Source: RGIG5579 sp045602025
Lineage (GTDB): Bacteria; Bacillota; Clostridia; Oscillospirales; SIG627
DNA length: 16,666 bases
Reading direction: 5' to 3'
Assembly (NCBI GenBank): GCA_045602025.1
Contig: JAZSAT010000044.1
Coordinates: 1 to 16,666 of the forward strand
Shown here: positions 14,330 to 16,666 of the stretch, one piece after another
How positions within the stretch are numbered: the stretch's first letter is position 1
How the letters are laid out: each line of letters begins with the position of its first letter
Notes under the pieces: model-generated
The model's input: the letters and a program-made list of their open reading frames with translations, nothing else
What the model was told of the DNA's origin: nothing
Database searches by the model: none
Translations under genes and position numbers: made by a program

Positions 14330-15239
14330 ATAAAGTATCCAGATAGCGGCACGCTGCAACTGCGGCGGTTGCACCGTCTGCAGTCGCGGTGGTCACTTGA
14401 CGAACACCCTTGCGGCGGCAGTCTCCTGCAACAAAGATTCCCTTTGTTTTGGTCAAACAGTCTTCGTCGGAATCAAAATATCCCGCCTGATCAAGAGAAG
14501 CAAATTCTTCAAAATCTCCGTTTTCGGGAACAAGGCCGATGGCAACAAACATTCCCGCAACCGAAAGCTCTCTTTCCTCTCCGGTGGCAGTGTTTTTCAG
14601 TGTAATAGCGTGGAAAGCATCACCGTCGGCAATACCGGATACCACGGTACCGCAGATGATCTCTACATTTCCTCTGCTTCTCAGGATCTCCTCCAGCCTT
14701 TTTTCTCCCGTAAGGAAATCCAGATTCTGTATCACATATACCTTTTCACAGGTTTCGGAAAGAAGGATCGCCTCCTGCAGCGCGGAATTACCGCCGCCGA
14801 TCAGGGCAACCGTCTTATTCTGATAGAAGGCACCGTCGCAAACAGCGCAGAAGGAGATACCCTCTCCGATAAATTTTTCTTCGTTTTCAAGGCCCAGGTG
14901 GCGGTGTCTTGCGCCAAGGGCAAGAATGACAGCACCGCACTCATACTCGCTGCCCTCTTCGGTAATGACCAGCTTTTTATCGTCAAGATCCTTAATGCCA
15001 ATGACATTTTCCACTTCCACATCGGCTCCCTGAGCAAGCACCTGATCTACAAAAGCATCCGCAAGCTCGGTTCCGCTTGCAGAAGCAAAGCCGGGGTAAT
15101 TTTCTACCTTCGGTGAAAAGGTGATCTGACCGCCAAACGCTCCCTTATCCAAAAGAAGCACGGTCTTATTTGCTCTTCTTGCATAAATGGCAGCAGTAAG
15201 GCCTGCAGGACCTGCGCCGACAATTACAATATCATACAT
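14328..15239 (-). CDS. trxB: Thioredoxin reductase-like flavoprotein with atypical pyridine-nucleotide site
   Basis: This FAD-dependent disulfide reductase has the low-molecular-weight TrxB layout in 303 residues. The FAD site is IVGAGPAGLTAA (6-17), the redox pair is CAVC (C131, C134) followed by DGAFY, and the C-terminal FAD motif is GIFVAGDCRRKGVRQ (267-281). The second Rossmann loop is GGGNSA (148-153), but the strand after it reads KVYVIQNLDFLTGE where NADPH enzymes have HRRxxxR. The 2'-phosphate clamp is missing, so NADH or another donor is possible. AGAGGT lies 7 bases before the chosen start at 15239; an in-frame ATG at 15272 lies within a terminator stem and has no site. It lies 49 bases downstream of nrdD on the same strand. 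Its role is inferred to be reduction of a thioredoxin-like partner, perhaps NrdD itself. Confidence 0.9.
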   Translation of the reverse strand: MYDIVIVGAGPAGLTAAIYARRANKTVLLLDKGAFGGQITFSPKVENYPGFASASGTELADAFVDQVLAQGADVEVENVIGIKDLDDKKLVITEEGSEYECGAVILALGARHRHLGLENEEKFIGEGISFCAVCDGAFYQNKTVALIGGGNSALQEAILLSETCEKVYVIQNLDFLTGEKRLEEILRSRGNVEIICGTVVSGIADGDAFHAITLKNTATGEERELSVAGMFVAIGLVPENGDFEEFASLDQAGYFDSDEDCLTKTKGIFVAGDCRRKGVRQVTTATADGATAAVAACRYLDTL

Positions 15240-15252
15240 TTTTCTACCTCTT

Positions 15253-15281
15253 AAAAAACACAGGCGGGGCAATGCCCCGCC
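15253..15281 (-). terminator. Hairpin/terminator between nrdD and trxB
   Basis: A perfect 8-bp GC stem, GGCGGGGC and GCCCCGCC (15263-15270 with 15274-15281, 3-base loop), is followed on the minus strand by TGTGTTTTTT. It starts 7 bases after the nrdD stop and ends about 14 bases before the trxB start codon, right at its ribosome binding site. It should end most nrdD transcripts and leave trxB to read-through or its own promoter. Confidence 0.85.
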
Positions 15282-15288
15282 CTAAATT

Positions 15289-16666
15289 TTACTGAACGGA
15301 CTGAATGAATTTCTTAACACCGGGAACGGAAACGAACTTTTCAGCCTTACCGTCCTTTACCGTAACCAAGGTAGGTGCCTGCTTGATACCCAGGCCTTCG
15401 GTCAGTGCTACATTCTCCTGAGCAAGAACCTTGTTGAAGGAAATATTTGCCTTATCCAGAAGCTGAGTAGCGATCTTACAGTTGGGACAGGTAGCGGAAG
15501 CGAAGAGATATACACCGTCAGCAAGGAAGGTGCCGCCCTCTTCTGCCGCAGTCTCCTCCACAGCCTTGGGGCCGGTGTGAGTCAACTTGGAATTGAGAAT
15601 ATCGTAGGTCTTTCTTTCCTTGTATTCCTGGCTCTTACCGTCATTCCAGTTCTTTACAGGACGGTAGTAACCGGTGATACGGCTGTAAACCTCAGTCTCC
15701 TTACCGCACTTGGGACAAGAGTACTTTTCTCCTGCGATATAGCCGTGCTCCTTACATACGGAGTAAGTGGGAGACAGGGTGTAATAAGGCAGACGGTAGT
15801 TTTCTGCGATCTTGCGGATAATGGATGCAGCAGCCTTCCAATCGGGAAGCTTTTCGCCGATAAAGGCGTGGAAAACAGTACCGGAGGTGTAAAGGGTCTG
15901 CAGCTCATCCTGGATATCCAGTGCAGAGAAGATGTCGTCAGTAAAGCCAACGGGAAGGTGAGAGGAGTTGGTGTAGTAAGGAGTTTCTCCCTCGGAAGCA
16001 CAGATGATATCGGGATATCTTTTGCGGTCATGCTTTGCAAGACGGAATGCGGTGGACTCTGCGGGAGTTGCCTCCAGGTTATAAAGGTCACCGTATTTCT
16101 CCTGATAGTCGGAGAGACGCTCGCGCATATGGTTGAGAACTTCTTTGGTAAATTCCTGAGTCTCCTTGTGGGTCATATCCTTTTTGATCCACTTCGCATT
16201 CAGGCCTGCTTCGTTCATACCAACAAGACCGATGGTAGAGAAGTGGTTGTTGAAGGTGCCAAGATATCTCTTGGTGTAAGGATAAAGTCCCTCGTCAAGA
16301 AGCTTGGTGATGATGGTACGCTTGATCTTAAGGCTGCGGGCAGCAACATCCATCATATGGTCAAGTCTCTTATAGAAGTCTTCCATGTTCTCAGCAAGGT
16401 AAGCAATACGGGGCATATTGATGGTAACAACGCCTACGGAGCCGGTGCTTTCGCCGCTTCCGAAGTAACCGCCGGATTTCTTTCTCAATTCTCTCAGGTC
16501 CAGTCTCAGACGGCAGCACATACTGCGCACATCGCTGGGCTCCATATCACTGTTAACATAGTTGGAGAAATAGGGAGTACCGTATTTGGAGGTCATTTCA
16601 AAGAGAAGTTTGTTGTTCTCGGTTTCAGACCAATCAAAATCACGGGTGATGGAATAGGTGGGAATG
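15289..16666 (-). CDS. nrdD: Anaerobic (class III) ribonucleoside-triphosphate reductase with fused C-terminal redoxin domain, 5' part cut by the window
   Basis: This glycyl-radical enzyme reduces ribonucleotides to deoxyribonucleotides in anaerobes. Only the last 458 residues are in the window; the frame stays open to position 16666, so the N-terminal half is outside. Visible marks are the MCCRLRLDLRELRKKSGG stretch with the active-site Cys region, FGSGESTGSVGVVTIN, a Zn site of C-x2-H plus CPKC (15706-15717), and RITGYYRPV with the radical glycine codon at 15670-15672. About 110 residues then follow the glycyl loop instead of a short tail. They form a thioredoxin/glutaredoxin-like unit: strand GVYLFAS, CPNC (codons 15478-15489), and KQAPTLV with a likely cis-proline. 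This fusion suggests reduction by a redoxin rather than formate. The NrdG activase gene is not in the window. Confidence 0.93.
   Translation of the reverse strand, partial: IPTYSITRDFDWSETENNKLLFEMTSKYGTPYFSNYVNSDMEPSDVRSMCCRLRLDLRELRKKSGGYFGSGESTGSVGVVTINMPRIAYLAENMEDFYKRLDHMMDVAARSLKIKRTIITKLLDEGLYPYTKRYLGTFNNHFSTIGLVGMNEAGLNAKWIKKDMTHKETQEFTKEVLNHMRERLSDYQEKYGDLYNLEATPAESTAFRLAKHDRKRYPDIICASEGETPYYTNSSHLPVGFTDDIFSALDIQDELQTLYTSGTVFHAFIGEKLPDWKAAASIIRKIAENYRLPYYTLSPTYSVCKEHGYIAGEKYSCPKCGKETEVYSRITGYYRPVKNWNDGKSQEYKERKTYDILNSKLTHTGPKAVEETAAEEGGTFLADGVYLFASATCPNCKIATQLLDKANISFNKVLAQENVALTEGLGIKQAPTLVTVKDGKAEKFVSVPGVKKFIQSVQ

Noticed and set aside
1..16666. CRISPR arrays, insertion sequences or tandem repeats
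   Set aside because: Reading both strands showed no regularly spaced repeats, transposase genes or terminal inverted repeats with flanking duplications.

Overview
The window looks like chromosomal DNA of a fermentative, anaerobic Bacillota (Clostridia-type) bacterium. The signs are moderate-to-low GC, strong AAGGAGG-type ribosome binding sites, short spacers, sigma-A-like promoters with 17-bp spacing, a bacterial V-type ATPase with a complete sodium-binding ligand set, a class III (oxygen-sensitive glycyl-radical) ribonucleotide reductase and a LytR-CpsA-Psr wall enzyme. No phage, transposon, CRISPR array or rRNA was seen.

Left part (1-6470). On the plus strand, ntpI and ntpK (membrane subunit I and proteolipid of a V-type ATPase) are followed with almost no gap by a KtrB/NtpJ-type potassium channel subunit and its KtrA regulator. 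The catalytic subunits are absent and probably lie upstream of position 1. Facing them is a minus-strand operon: a MATE-family exporter whose stop overlaps (ATGA) the start of a NifX/NifB-C-like small protein with a very His/Cys-rich tail. It has a good promoter and a strong terminator.

Middle part (6470-8500). A gene-poor A/T-rich stretch leads to a minus-strand tRNA-Ser(CGA) with its own promoter, encoded CCA and terminator. Then come an Lrp/AsnC regulator with a strong promoter preceded by two dyads, a 50-residue membrane peptide gene, and a YfcE-type phosphodiesterase whose stop codon shares the TTAA tetramer with the stop of that small gene.

Right part (8500-16666). Back-to-back divergent promoters serve yfcE and an uncharacterised SAM-methyltransferase-like gene. 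An operon follows with trkA (two RCK repeats), trkH and an HD-domain phosphohydrolase, the last two overlapping by ATGA. A bidirectional terminator separates it from a convergent LytR-CpsA-Psr gene. The minus strand then carries trxB-like and, upstream of it, the 3' part of nrdD, cut by the window end.

How the genes fit together: much of the window concerns monovalent-cation handling. It holds a probably Na+-linked rotary ATPase plus two separate K+ uptake systems of different subfamilies. The other theme is anaerobic dNTP synthesis: NrdD carries a fused C-terminal redoxin domain with CPNC, next to a thioredoxin-reductase-like flavoprotein that lacks the usual NADPH-phosphate motif. That pair is the most interesting system here and may be a self-contained reductant relay for class III ribonucleotide reductase.
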